In this document: positions 10,930 through 22,224 of the stretch, piece after piece
Position numbering within the stretch: position 1 is the first letter of the stretch
How the letters are laid out: each line of letters begins with the position of its first letter
From: Eutreptiella sp. 'Long Island Sound 2002'
Taxonomy: Eukaryota; Euglenozoa; Euglenophyceae; Eutreptiales; Eutreptiaceae
DNA: 64,000 nucleotides
Reading direction: 5' to 3'
Assembly (NCBI GenBank): GCA_964036045.1
Contig: OZ038390.1
Span: 41,176,525 to 41,240,524 of the forward strand
Made by a program: the position numbers and the translations under genes
The notes under the pieces: model-generated
Told to the model about the DNA's origin: nothing
Databases searched by the model: none
The model's input: the letters and a program-made list of their open reading frames with translations, nothing else

Positions 10930-13900
10930 GTAAAGGCTGAGCCATTGATTCTTCGAAGCAGGCATTAGGCTGCTAAATACACACAGGCACGGCGGTATCT
11001 CCCACTCACCAGCACCTTGGTGGGTTTTGGGGCCGTCGGCAGTCTGGGCGGCTGTGAGACCAGACAACCGAAGGTTGGAACCCAGTCGCGCCGGTGCGGT
11101 AAGGTCACGCAGGCCGTGGGACACCGCCTTTGGCGTGAGCCGAGACCCGCCTCCTCCCCATGAGATCTCAGCCATGGACATTGGTGACATTGGCAGCTTC
11201 ATATGCCCATTTCAAACGCTCTGACAGCACCACCAAGATCCTGGGCTCGCCACAGTGTGGTGCTGGTTGCTGGTCCAGAACGTACCATTTGATAATCGTT
11301 TCTTTGAAGCTACCCCACTTGGGGGCAACGGAATCATCAATTGGACCATGTTCCCTTGGGGGTGTGAGGAACTACTGTTGGGTCTGAGCTGCATGGAGGA
11401 GCGGTGGATGCATGGGCAGAGTAGGAAGGAGGCAGGAGGGACGAATGGATGAGGTGTGGGAGGGATGCAGGGGGAGGGAGGGACCAAAAGGACGGATTGA
11501 GGGAGGCAAAAAGGGAGGCGGTCTCCAGTGATTCGACCTCTCCCAATTGCAGATAAGGGCCTGGCTTTCAAGGAAGGTGGGCCAGCCCTTTTATGTCCGC
11601 CCCCGTTGTGTGATGAAGTCGAAGCATCATTCACTTGAGTGCATACTCATGAAATGTGTTGAATTTTTGCTGCCTTCAAACCAAAGGCACTGCCATTTGG
11701 CATCCCGAACGGGACTGCACGCTACTGATCTGGCACTCTTCTACTGCAGCCGTGAGCAATATTGTGTGTACAAGCCCAACATGACGGAGCCTTACATGTT
11801 GCCTTTACCCACATTCGACATTGAAGAAGGCCCACCTTCATATGAGGTCTGCTTCGCTCTCTTTTGCAGTTGTGGATGCACATCAGAATGTATTCAGCCT
11901 CGAACGTTTGTTGTCTCTTCACATGGGCGGTGCAGGACACAACGCACATGGAATGGAAGGGGAGGGGCTCAGCTCCTGTGTGGTTGATGCGGCGTCCTTG
12001 TCTTTCTGAGGCACACTATGGTCTCAGGGTGATCCTTTGTCTCCCCCCGCCCCATCACCTCTTGTGTTTGCACGAGTGACGTCCTTTAAGGGTCGCAATG
12101 GTTGTTGGGCTGACGGCAGCTGTTACATCCGACAGACAATTGTCGAAGCTGATTGAGTAGTTGACCAATTCAATTGGCGGTTCGCCTACAGTGGCTGTTG
12201 CTTCCATGACGGCGTAGTCAGGAAGGTCCTGACCCAGGTGGCCCCCCTTGTGGCGGCGGTGGCGTGGGGGTGGTATAGTGCATAAGGGGGGGAGGGGGGG
12301 GTTTGTGGTGGGAGAGTAATGGTCCAGAAAGGTCTGATGGCCGGTTTGGTCACTATACACAGGGCTGGCGCACAGGGCTGGTTGGTACGGGACCAAATGT
12401 TTTTTGACGACCTGACCAAGGGCCTCAAGCAGAATCTCCATCAAGCTTGTGTGCTGAACAGCCAATAGGTGGCTGAACAGCTCGCCGTGCACGTGTTGCC
12501 CACAATCTGCCTGGATTCCTTGCATTCATTGACGTGTTTTTTGGCTTGTAGCCATGCATGCATTGACGCACTGGGCTGCTGTATACGACTGCACAACGCT
12601 AGTGGCGATGGTTGCCCAAGGCCGGCAAGGGTTGTTGCAAGTAAATACATATGTTGTAAACGCCCCAACCGACGGTACCAAATGAAATTCAGGACAAGCG
12701 AAAGTGGTGCTTTCAGAATCAGTGCCATGAACAGATTCAGGTTCCGACAGTTAAGTTTGAATCGTGCTAGCCCAGGTGCAAAGGGGATGAGGCACGTTGG
12801 CGTTTGCCGTGCAGTCAGCACGCAGCCACCCGCGTAGCCTGCACACCTCCTAGATAGCCCCCCCCAAAATGGACAGTGGCTACCCCCCCCCCATATTTGG
12901 CTCAACCCCCCCCCCCCCAAAGTAGTACGGTACTAGTAATACGGATGCCTGCCTGTCATAGCAGAAGGTTCAAAGGCGAGGCCAATAGGCGCTGCCACAG
13001 GCTGACAGAGGCAAACACCAAGGCCTTGTGCCAACCCCCCCCCAAACCTAGTGCGTGGGTTTATGTCCCCCTCTCCAAGCCCACCCCGCCCCCCTCCCAT
13101 AAACACGTGCAGTGGAAAACACGGAACAGGGAACCTCCCCCCCTTCCCCCCACCAGTCACCCCACTCAACCCCCCCCCCCCCGCCCCGGGGGAAACCATT
13201 GTGTGACAACGTGGAAAATGTAGAAAAAAGTTTTTGTTGATGTGCTCTATTTGCTCTTGTGCTTCACATCTCCTCCTAGGCAATGAATGTCTCTCGTAGT
13301 GGTACTCGCCTTACCACCCTCTCCAAAAAGTTGCAACCTGCATTAAACATGGGAAAGTGCAAGGAAGGCACCAATGTCATGGAACATTTTCTTTTTCCTC
13401 TTTACTCTAACGCATTATAGGTTTGCCTTATGGCGTGGTGGTTTGCCTACCGCATAAGAGAGCCCTCTGGTATACGCATGTGAACTCTGGGTCTTTGCCA
13501 TGTGCCCCGCGTTGCGAGGATCCACTGTATCATATGCTGGAGTCGCCCACTTTCCCAAGCACATTCTTGAGTACTCTTTGACCTTCTGGAGCCAGTCAAA
13601 AAAAAAGAAAGAAAACACCAATGTCATGGAAAATGTGGGGAAACGGCTGTGTTCATTTGCCTCCGTGCCCATGCTCTTCACCCATTGCTGCCTCCCTGTG
13701 AACCTATGGGAAACATGGCAACCAGCCTTGCACTCTGCCCACAGAGTAGCGAAAATGGAGATAACATCGAAACGGTCACAGAGATTGCAAGTAGTTGCCA
13801 TGTGTAGTGCCAAAGCACAACTTTGCCAAAGGGTACGGTTAGGGTCATGAAGGGTGGCAAGTTGCTATTGTGTGCACACCACGAGAGTGTTTTATGTTTT

Positions 13901-16900
13901 CTTTCACTCTACGGCCACCGAGCCGTAGCCTTGTGTCTGCAGCCGCAACCTTGGTGTTGCAACCCAGACTGTTAGCTTCGCCACTGCTGGCCACCGCGCC
14001 ACAGCGTTTGGCCCGCGGTCCACACCCTAGCGCCCATCAACCCGGACACAACCCCACCGGTGCATGACCCCGAGCTGCACCAGTCCATTCGCGGTCGAGG
14101 TACCAACGCCCGTCAACCCTCATACAATGCCCCCAAAACGAGGCCCCAAAGCCGCCCCCAAACCACCCCCTAAATTAGCCACGTTGCTTGTGCATGATTC
14201 CGTGCCCGATGCCAACCCCTGGCAGGGGTTTGCCCAGCGGTGGTTTGACCGGGACAGGTATGTCAACAAGGCCTCCCAGGTGTAACCATCCATGAGATGA
14301 TTGGTGCTAGGAAGAGGGCACCAGCCAATGGTGCTCCAAGGCCACTGGCCTTCGAGGAATGGACTTACTAGATTGACAAGCTTGATGGGTCAACAGAAAT
14401 CATCATAGAGTGCTTCAGCCCAGTGGAAGTAGTGGAAGTATGGGGCAACTGCGGGCTCGGTGATGTTGACATGGTCCATACATGGTACATGCTTGGAGGT
14501 GAAAAGCTCAAGAACGATGAGAAGCCTAACTTTGAGGCAAAGGTACATGGTGATGGCATGGTTGTTGACCACTTGTGGATCCGTGCAGCCAACAGGCCTC
14601 ACACCAATCAGAACGGCAACTGCTGGTGCATGGTGGTCGTGGATGAACACGCCTACCGCAGCTAGCGCAAGGAAATATAGGAGGGCCACGCCTTGTCCCT
14701 GTTGCTTTCGGACATTCGGTTAGAACCGGCACCCCATGGTGCACTCATCACCCATGAGGGGATCGTGGCACACCTGGTGCACCGCCATGGACTGAACCTC
14801 TCCTATGCATTGGCCGTGCGCCAAGTGCTGGATGGCACCATGGCCATCACGGGTCTCACCGGGGGCGTTGGGACTGGGAAGTCAGAGACTTTGGTGGCGT
14901 GTATCAAAGCCGTGTTGTGGCAGCAAGGGTGTCTCAATCCCAAAAATCGGATCCTGCCAATCTGGATACCATCAATCGGGGGAAGAAGGTCAGAGGGCCA
15001 CAGGAAGACCACCCCCTTGCCCCCCGTGCATGCCTCTGGGTGATTGCACCCACCAATGCTCGTGTGGATAACCTCCTGGAGCGGGTGCACAAGGAGTGTT
15101 TGGTTGACCAAGTGTTCCATGATGTTGTGCTAGGGGACCACCTGGCACGTTGGCTGCGCTTGTGCGCCAGATGGGCCACACACCCCTCCCCCCACTCTAG
15201 AGCAATTTGACCAAGCAAAGTCCAAGAGACCCTGGAAAAGACCCCTAACTGTAGGAACACCCTTGCGTGTGCCCTCAACAGCTGCTTGAGCAGGAGATGG
15301 TGGCCGGCTGCCGCAAGCTGCTTCTACGGGTCCCCGCAGGGCAACCACACACCCGGTTTCCACACACCCGGTTTGCCTGCATCTTCGCTGATGAGGCATT
15401 GAGGCACATCATCCCCGTTGGTCTTGACCTGGCTGCCATGGGGACCCACAACATGCTGTGTGAGGACCCTGGTCAACTGCAACCACATAGCCACATCCAC
15501 CTTTTGGCTGCAGGGACTCCGCATGCAGATGCACAACCGGAGGATCTGGCATAGCCATCTAACAAATACTTTGCTGACCATCAGGTAGAAATGTCAGAGG
15601 GGCCACCTTTGCACTTCCATGACTCCCTCCGCTTCTGCAGCACCGGCACCTCACACTTCTTCCTCTACCGGACACGGTGCACTGCCAATGTTGTAGCACA
15701 GTGGTACGGCATGAACTTGCCCCTAGTTGTTCCTGTACGTTCAATGTTCACTTGGGGGGGGGGGGGTAGGCTACTACCACTCAAACACCCAACCCCTTCC
15801 TGAACCAGTGTCAGAGAATGCAATCCAAACGCATTTTTGCAAGTGCTTCCATTGCCTTGCTCCATTGTACAACACGCACTGCCGATCTACTGCTATCATG
15901 TACACAGTTATCAGCATTGGATAAGTCCTCCCAAGTGCCTCACCTACGTAGTGCACACACCGCTTGAGCCACACCAATTGTATGTAGTGTGTGGTATCCA
16001 CTGCCATGACACATTTCGGGTCTGAAAAGGCTTTTTTTCCCATGCGCGACCTAACCCCCCCCCCAAAAAAAGTGCACGCAACTTACACCTCAAAAACAAA
16101 AAAAATTGTTATTTATTTCCACATGCGACTTACGCCCGCCCCCAAAAAGTGCACACAAATTGTGCCAAAAAAAAAGTACGCAACTCACTTTTTTTTCAAC
16201 ACTAAACCTACGCTTTCCTCTTGCTTGCCTCTGTTGGAGCCCGAGGAGATGCAAAGTGGGCGCAGGTCGTGGTGCAGGTGTTGTTTTTCCCATCCTTTCT
16301 GCAGGGCACGTCACACAATGTTGTGGTGTACGTAAGCGAAGTGTCTGACATGAACTCAGCCACATCTGTTGCAATCAATGTGGTGGATCGGCACACTGGT
16401 ATGTGTGTGCACCAGGGATTTGTGGTGTTGGGAGCTCTTTACGTAGTGTGTGCACCTGGGGTGTCGTGGTCTTGTGCAGACCAAAAAGGGAGCGGGTGTT
16501 CAGGAAAGGATCGACAAGCGTGCAGTTTCGGTTGTTTGCTGAGCACTATTTGTACTATTGTAATTTCATTGATCTTCTTCCACCCAAATTGGCATTGTTG
16601 GTGGTTTGGGCCGCACACCCCCTCTTGTGTGCAGCATTTGGTTGCTACTGCTTGGCGGAACAAGGTGGGGACTAAGAGAGCGAACATGCCTATAATACAA
16701 ACGGCCACCAGAAAGGCCAGGACAAATACAACCGCCTTTTTTTTTATTTCATTCCATCGTCCTCGGACACGAAGCAAAGGTAGTTCCGTCTCAACCGGCT
16801 CAACATGCAGCTTATGCGGCAGCTGGAGCTTCCCACTGCATGTACGTCTTCTTGATGATTCCATGTGCCGTGCGCAAGTTACGCCTTGCCTAAGCGACGG

Positions 16901-18873
16901 GACCGCATAGGCCGTATTGAATTGGAACCAAGGCGTGACTTGGACAAGGTGTACGCAGGGTGCAAGGAGATGGGCAGGACCCCCCCCCCCCCCGGCTTTC
17001 GACCCCTCGCCCCATTCAGGGGGGACAGGGATGTGAAGCACCCGCGCCGCAGAACATTGCACAGACTGTCATACGGTGAACTGATGAGGCAATGAAGGTC
17101 ATGTGAAGGCAGGCGCGACTCGAGCTCAGGGGCGGTTCCACGCCTGTTGAGCCCCCCTCGGCCTCCGGCCACAATTAGTTGCCCAAGGTGGCGAGGCTTG
17201 GGGGTGGCATGACCACCGGCGCTGAAGGCGCCAGAGGGGCCATTCTGTCCATAGCCTGCCATGCAAATGTCCCTGTTGCACGGATGTCCATCACCGGTGG
17301 CTGGGATGGCAGATTGCATGGTTTACCACTTCGGAAATTGTCAAAAAGAAACAAAAACAAACGCTGTGCCCCAAACCCGCACACTTACAGTGGGAAAGCT
17401 GCAGTAGTCCTGTGAAGTGCTCCCGTGCACTGCCCCTCCGTGTCCTCCAGGAAAGACGTTGTACCAGCAACCAGAGCCCATGACTTCATGTCATGCTCGA
17501 TGGCATATGAGCCCCAAGATGGCTGCGTGGTGCGTCGTAGATGCGCGGCCACCTACGCGCATGTGGCTGCACAGAACTGTGCTGCAGGACAGAAGCATGC
17601 ACTGGGATGTGGGGCGCGTGCGCTTGCGGCCAGAGCTCCTGAATACCATGTACTCCCTACGTGTCTGCGATAAAGACGTTTTCCTGTACAGCCCTTCTTC
17701 CGATACGGTGACGGTACGCCCATTTGTGCGGGTGTCTGCGGATGCTGGCGTCGATGGTGGCAAAGATGCAAGTGACGTGGGTGCTGTCAGCCCCAGTGGA
17801 GATGGTGGTGAGGCTGCAAAGGGCAATGCCAGCACCGTGCCGCAATGCGGTGACCAGGAGTCGCTGGTTTGGGAGGTCGCAGAGGGGTACACTGTGTCAG
17901 AAGTGCAGATGGCATTTCATTTTGCTGATCTGTTGGTTGTCTTCTTCGCTCACGGATTTGGGCTTTTCGACTTCAAAACAGGTCACGCCCATCCCTTCCC
18001 TTTGCCTGTGTGCAAGAAAGCGTGCAGACTGTGGGGATCTGTCTGGGTGTCTGTGTGGCAGGTGGGCGGGTATGTGTATGGGTGTGGGTGTGGGTGTGTG
18101 GGTGTTGGGGTTGCTGGTTCGTGGGTGGGTGTCTGTGTGGATGGGTGTCTGCGTGGCCGAGTGTGGGGCTTGGAGCGCCAGCAAGGGGCCCTGGGACTCT
18201 GCTACAGTGTTTGGAGTCCTGTGGTGGCGGGTCCTGCAAAGTGTATATGGCCATCTTGAAGTGGGCCTGCGTGATCTCGGGTGCTTCAGCTTGGTGGGCC
18301 GCTGTGGCTAACAGCCTGGCTCCCGAGGGGATCCCTCCCCCATTTGAGGCAGCAATACAGACCTGATGGAACACGTGTGTGTGTGTGTGGTGCCCCTGCT
18401 CTTGGTACCACCATCTGCTATCTTAGGCTGCACTGGTCACTTTCGGGTGGCAAAGGGGTCGGCATAGGGATAGAAGGGGTCTGGCATCAGCAATGGGATT
18501 CTGACAGGGATTCATGTCACACGAACGAAGCATGCGCAGGCCGGAGTGCTGCCCCATGGTTTTGCCCCTTGTGTGGTCTACAACAACAACACCCGTGTTT
18601 CAGACAAGCATCGTCTAAGCATTTTACATTGCGGAGGGTATGATCCGCATGTTTCCCTGTGTTCTGTGTACCCCAGCCCTACATCTCTGTTCCGAAGCGT
18701 GCACTCTTTTCCAAACAGGGAAAAGGCTGTCCTACTTGCGCACGTCCAACATTGAGGTCGACGGGCAAAGCCTACTCTGGGGTGACACTGCGATGCCTTT
18801 GCATTTGCACGAGCCAAGTCTGGCGCTTACCTTCAACATGAAAGGTCGTGTGTATGTGTTAGATCTGACATGA
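10338..18873 (+). CDS. F-box protein with beta-propeller-like C-terminus (six exons)
   Basis: Six exons, 10338-10929, 11553-11607, 11750-11846, 16305-16398, 17451-17981 and 18719-18873, join into one open frame of 507 codons from ATG to TGA. Every junction is GT-AG and phase matches each time (1, 2, 0, 1, 1). An F-box occupies residues about 25-60 (LPLPVELFIHAF, then LDLRALARTCRAF). Downstream are repeats typical of kelch, PQQ or F-box-associated propellers: CVYKPNMTEPYMLPLPTF, VVDRHTGKTLYQ, VFLYSPSSDTVTVRPF, FGLFDFKTGKRLSYL, and the end KGRVYVLDLT. F-box proteins recruit substrates to SCF ubiquitin ligases through Skp1, and the propeller would bind the substrate. The true start could lie in an upstream exon. 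The substrate is unknown. RNA evidence is lacking. Confidence 0.65.
10992..11160 (+). repeat. Dispersed repeat C, copy 1 (SINE-like)
   Basis: About 165 bases that align, at roughly three quarters identity by eye, with 19660-19830. Shared blocks are CTGTGAGACCAGAC, CAGGCCGTGGGAC and GGTTTGGGGCC-like sequence. It lies in intron 1 of the F-box gene. The segment GGTTGGAACCC resembles a polymerase III B box, which hints at a short interspersed element, but no A box or tail is clear. Confidence 0.5.
11553..11607 (+). CDS. F-box gene, exon 2
   Basis: A 55-base exon after a strong acceptor (CTCTCCCAATTGCAG). Joined in phase 1 it reads DKGLAFKEGGPALLCPPP and leaves phase 2 for the next exon. The donor (GTGTGA) is weak, so this is the least certain junction of the gene. 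Confidence 0.5.
11750..11846 (+). CDS. F-box gene, exon 3
   Basis: Bounded by TTCTACTGCAG and GAG-GTCTGC. It encodes REQYCVYKPNMTEPYMLPL and onwards, the VYxP...LPxP pattern common in F-box-associated and kelch blades. It ends in phase 0, matching the exon that starts at 16305 after a 4.46-kb intron. Confidence 0.6.
12055..12525 (-). CDS. Hypothetical minus-strand ORF inside intron 3
   Basis: An open frame of 156 codons reading against the host gene. The N-terminal half (HGELFSHLLAVQHTSLMEIL, then EALGQVVKKHL) looks helical, a Pro/His/Arg-rich linker follows, and the end reads VNYSISFDNCLSDVTAAV. The composition is balanced, unlike neighbouring frames driven by G or C runs. I do not recognise it. 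It could be a fragment of a mobile-element gene or an accidental frame. Confidence 0.3.
   Translation of the reverse strand: MQGIQADCGQHVHGELFSHLLAVQHTSLMEILLEALGQVVKKHLVPYQPALCASPVYSDQTGHQTFLDHYSPTTNPPLPPLCTIPPPRHRRHKGGHLGQDLPDYAVMEATATVGEPPIELVNYSISFDNCLSDVTAAVSPTTIATLKGRHSCKHKR
14064..15780 (+). pseudogene. Decayed UPF1-like superfamily 1 helicase
   Basis: Several frames carry helicase motifs in order but are separated by stops and frameshifts. The start is PPKRGPKAAPKPPPKLATLL, which shifts frame near 14280. Stops follow near 14372, 14663 and 14678. Then come a Walker A-like GGVGTGKSETLVA (14860-14900), a shifted motif Ia VIAPTNARVDNLLERV (15040-15087), a weakened motif II FACIFADEA (about 15375-15396, expected DEAS) and motif III-like CEDPGQLQPH (about 15459-15488). 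A possible motif IV region (FFLYRTRCTANVV) follows. UPF1/SMG/ZNFX1-type helicases unwind RNA or DNA with ATP. At least three frame changes mean no full protein can be made. It may be a processed or element-borne copy. Confidence 0.6.
16035..16200. repeat. Diverged tandem repeat, C run plus A run units
   Basis: Two to three copies of a unit reading CATGCGACYTAMGCCC, a C-rich run, AAAAAGTGCACRCAA and an A-rich run. It ends just before the acceptor of F-box exon 4 and explains the absence of coding there. Confidence 0.5.
16305..16398 (+). CDS. F-box gene, exon 4
   Basis: The acceptor TTTTTCCCATCCTTTCTGCAG is the strongest in the gene. The exon reads GTSHNVVVYVSEVSDMNSA and on to NVVDRHTG, with a GTATGT donor in phase 1. 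NVVVYV and NVVDRHTGK are propeller-type strands. Confidence 0.65.
17451..17981 (+). CDS. F-box gene, exon 5 (propeller blades)
   Basis: A 531-base, phase 1-1 exon between CCGTGTCCTCCAG and the donor AACAG-GTCACG. It encodes AAWCVVDARPPTRMWLHRTV, then SLRVCDKDVFLYSPSSDTV, an Ala/Gly/Ser/Asp linker (about residues 90-125 of the exon) and ADLLVVFFAHGFGLFDFKTG. Beta strands ending in D-x-x-TG turns fit blades of a propeller. The linker may be a surface loop. Confidence 0.65.
18719..18873 (+). CDS. F-box gene, terminal exon 6
   Basis: Starts after TTTTCCAAACAG in phase 1, so the join restores DFKTGKRLSYLRTSNIEVDG. It ends NMKGRVYVLDLT and TGA at 18871-18873. Two other frames are also open here, but only this one continues the propeller pattern and gives a complete gene. 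Confidence 0.6.
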
Positions 18874-19562
18874 CGCATAGCCGTTGGACAGGACGCGAGA
18901 AACGTCGAAGCGGCGCACCCCATCTTGCTTTGATCAAGGAAGATGTGGGTGAATGCACAGAGAATTCACCTCATTTCGGAACGCACTGCTGCAGCGGCAA
19001 GTCCACAGAAAGAAGGCAGTGGGCGTGGACACAGCAGAAGAGGGGCGTCTCGATAATGCAGGTTGGCGCGTTGTCAGATGTATAGCTAACCTAAACATGC
19101 ATCAGGAGCACTGTGTTATCTCACAGATTATCAGCTGCATCAGTGGGGAAAAAAAAGTCATGGCCCAATCTACTGCATCTGTGGCCGGCGACCCCACCAC
19201 CCCCGCCACCCTTAACCAAAAGAGTCACCAATAGGAGGGGGCGGCGAGCGGTGTAGCCTCCAGCGTCCCGTCTCGTGTGAGGTGGCCGAGGTGCAGCGGG
19301 GGCTCTGCTCCCTCAAGTGCCCCCGGCGCAGGGAAGTGCCTGGCACGCCCCAGGACCTTCCATCCACCAGGACGCCCCCAGCTGGTCTAGCACTCGGTGC
19401 ACCGCTGCCTGTGCCCTACTGGGCAGTCAAGGAGCGCCACAGACTGCGCGTCCTTGCAGCGCCACGTGTGCCCCTCGGGGCTTCAGTCGTGGGCTGTCGG
19501 AAGCCGCAGGTCCTGAGCCACAGACTCCCCGAGCGGCGTTCGTGTAGTGCTGGGGCCCGAGC

Positions 19563-19566
<4 letters not shown>

Positions 19567-19624
<58 letters not shown>

Positions 19625-19629
19625 CACAA
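19567..19629. repeat. CA microsatellite, about 63 bases
   Basis: CA dinucleotides with one AA interruption near 19608. Confidence 0.95.
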
Positions 19630-19659
19630 CGGATGTGCGCCGTCACACACGTGCACGGC

Positions 19660-19830
19660 AGTGCTTCCCTCCCACCAGTGCCTCGGTAGGGTTTGGGGCC
19701 TGCCAACAGTCTGGGCTGCTGTGAGACCAGACGTCCGGAGACAGGGGTCCAGTTGCGCCGGCGGGGTAAGGACATACAGGCCGTGGGACCCTCGGCTTTG
19801 GCACAACCCGAGACCCAACAGGTGGCGCCG
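19660..19830 (+). repeat. Dispersed repeat C, copy 2 (SINE-like)
   Basis: Aligns with 10992-11160 in the same orientation, with shared CTGTGAGACCAGAC, GCGCCGG and CAGGCCGTGGGAC blocks. Here the B-box-like segment has decayed to GGGGTCCAGTT. A CA repeat lies directly upstream. Confidence 0.5.
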
Positions 19831-21462
19831 CCCTGAAGGATGGGTCCCACACTCCCATGGCCCCCGGACCCCCTGTGGAGCCTGTGGAGTGGGGTGAGCA
19901 CGTGTGACCCAAAATGCCAAAAATCCGACGGAATCAACCGCACCCGGGGGGCTTTCATCGCTAAGCAATGGCTTGCTCCCAGACCACCAGAACAGCCTCC
20001 ACAACCCTCCACAGCTTTCAGCCTGTGCTGCCACCCTCAGCGACCACCAACAATCCACATTCCCAGCGTCCCTCTACACCCTTGCACAGCACTCAAATGC
20101 GCTCTGCAGAATGGGAATGCGGAGGGCATTGTTTGGTTCACGTACGTGTGGGTTCTGGGGGTTGGGTTGGGTTGGGACAGTACCTCATGCAGGAGCAGGG
20201 TCTTGGGTCTCGGCTTCCTTCCCTGCCTGCCCATGAGGCGGAACAATCTGACTGTCCGGTTCCAAGGCCAGACGGCCTATTGACAGCCAACAGACCTCAC
20301 CGGAGTGCTCGTGAGCGGGAGGCACCGTCGTCCTTTGTGTATGCATGCGTTCGAGGAGGGCTGGACCACCTGCGCAGGGTACTGTTGGGCCACCGAGGCC
20401 ACGCCGGATGCACATGCACATACATGGGGGTGGCAGGTCAGTGTGGTGGTGGTGGTGGTGGGGTCCTTGCATGTAAGGGGCTGTTGTGGCTTGGTGCGGC
20501 CCGGTGGGGAGGCTTGCGAGCCTGATGCTGAGCACACAGGGAGATGTAGGCTGGGGTATCACAGCCTCCAGGTCTCAGGCACATGCTGCCGACTTGGACG
20601 GGTGCACGCCCCTCACGTCCCTGAGCAATAGCCTGATCGGGGTATTGCAGATTATGAGCTGTAGCAGTGGATGTGAAGAAATGGAAAGACTGTGGTCCAA
20701 TGGAGATTCCAGTGCATAAGCAGAGGGTGAAGCAAGATGTGTTCTGGTGTATGGCAACGACAGCATGCTGGCATTAGTTGAAAAGCAGGGGTTAAATTGG
20801 CTGTGATTGCTGGTGCCAAGCACCACGGACGGGTGGTCCTTTGGGAATTGGTTGTTTCGTTTTTCCTTTTTCTTGTGCTTCGTTTGTGTGTCACGTGCTG
20901 TACTCCATGGGCCAGCTAGTCGAAAAGCTCTGCCCTGCTCAACCATCAAGGGCTGGCGAGGATTTGGTTGGGTTCTGAGAGTTGTAGGCACGTTCTTCAA
21001 TGACTGGTAGGAAGGACCCCTGGGAAGATGACAATATTGACACCCCAGCAGCCCAATCAGTGGGTTAGAAGTACGACCACTCAACCACGGACACTCTCTG
21101 CCCCAAAGTGTCACATGGTTGCGCAGCTGTTGCTGCGCAGAATAGTTGCCCCAGCCATGTTTCCCATCTTGTGCCATGTGTAACGATTTAGGGTTCAGTG
21201 CACTTTTGCAGAATGTTTGCATTGTTGGTCAAAATTGTTGCCTGCACACGCTAGCTGACCCACCCACCCCCACCCCGCCACTAGGAGATGTTGGAATAGC
21301 TGCTTGTGTCGAAAGCTTTGGTGCAGTGTGCATGCTATGTGCTGAAAGCCTCACTACACTACCAATTGGGTGCATAATTGGTCAAAAAAACCTTTTTGCA
21401 AAAAGCCCTGTGCTCCACTGCTGCTCATGGCTGGCATAGAGTCTGGGGACCAAAAAGAAATG

Positions 21463-22224
21463 TACCCCCCCCCCTTTGTAATAGCGATGCCCTTGTCCAA
21501 GCTACAGTAGGCGTAGGGACCGTATTGATTTGGTACCTAATTTTAATTTGGTACCAAATGTAGTGCAGCCACATAAGACATGGGTTTGGTGACAAATTTG
21601 CCAGTTACATAGGGTCATGGACACATTTATAGTGAGTGTTTGCCCACTTGAACCCACATTACTCTGAATTTGGGGATCTTTCTACACTATCCCCCTTTCT
21701 TGCATCAGCTCATCATGCAATTTTCTCTTTAATCTCGATGAAGTTATTTGGGCTAAGGCTGCCCGGTGTGAGGGGAATGGCCCATGTCTTTGATGGGAAG
21801 TTGTACTTTACAAGAGACCACGCGCAAGGCAATTTCACTCCCAAGAATTTGAAGTTGCCCGAGCCCAAACCAGCCCCTAAACCTCGGGCAAAGGCATCTT
21901 CAAAGGCATCTTCAAGTGGTGAGCATGTGCAGTTGTTCCGTGTGGTGTGTGATCGCAAGAAGGGTTTCCAAGCCAAACATTTGTAGGCTTCTCATGCCTC
22001 ATTGCTTGTTGGAACATGGGTGTGAACCTGAAGTTTCATGTTTCAAACACTTTCTTGTGTTTACATGCCTTTGGGAATGTGGGTTGAGGTTAAGGTGCAC
22101 TCATACCATGCACTCACTCACGTGTGTGTCGGTAGTTGTATGTGCCCTTGTCTCAGCTATAGTAGGCGTAGGGACCGTATTAATTCCATACTTTTGCATA
22201 GCTATTATAAGGGGGGGGGGGGTA
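21463..22224 (+). mobile_element. Family A element, copy 2
   Basis: The inverted ends are clearest here. The left end is TGTACCCCCCCCCCTTTGTA followed by ATAGC. The right end is GCTATTATAA, then a run of 12 G and TACA. They pair over about 25 bases with few mismatches, and TA flanks both. The direct repeat AGTAGGCGTAGGGACCGTAT occurs just inside each end. Compared with copy 1, about 240 bases are missing, including the acidic tract of the ORF. The element appears deleted rather than independent. Confidence 0.7.
21750..21986 (+). pseudogene. Truncated copy of the family A protein
   Basis: The frame from about 21750 to the TAG at 21986 repeats the second half of the ORF at 8306: GMAHVFDGKLYFTRDHAQGN, PEPKPAPKPRAKASS, then FRVVCDRKKGFQAKHL. 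The acidic Asp/Ser tract is deleted and no matching ATG context remains, so this is probably a broken copy. Differences from copy 1 are mostly conservative (M to A, I to T, E to K), plus one repeated KASS unit. Confidence 0.5.

Larger units (their letters stand above)
11847..16304 (+). other. Large intron 3 of the F-box gene
   Basis: A 4458-base intron (GTCTGC to TTTCTGCAG) between in-phase exons. It contains a minus-strand ORF (12055-12525), several C runs around 12860-13180 that generate spurious proline frames, a decayed helicase gene (14064-15780), a G run at about 15755 and an A-rich repeat at 16035-16200. This cargo suggests one or more mobile-element insertions enlarged an ordinary intron. 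Confidence 0.5.
18874..21462. other. Gene-free stretch after the F-box gene
   Basis: Includes a CA microsatellite, the second copy of repeat C and short GC-rich frames without domains. TGG-rich sequence lies at 20440-20460. No splice-consistent gene was found on either strand. Confidence 0.4.

Noticed and set aside
11847-11869. A 23-base intron in the F-box gene leading to an exon at 11870
   Set aside because: It is far shorter than the other introns, and the alternative join to 16305 gives a full-length propeller frame.
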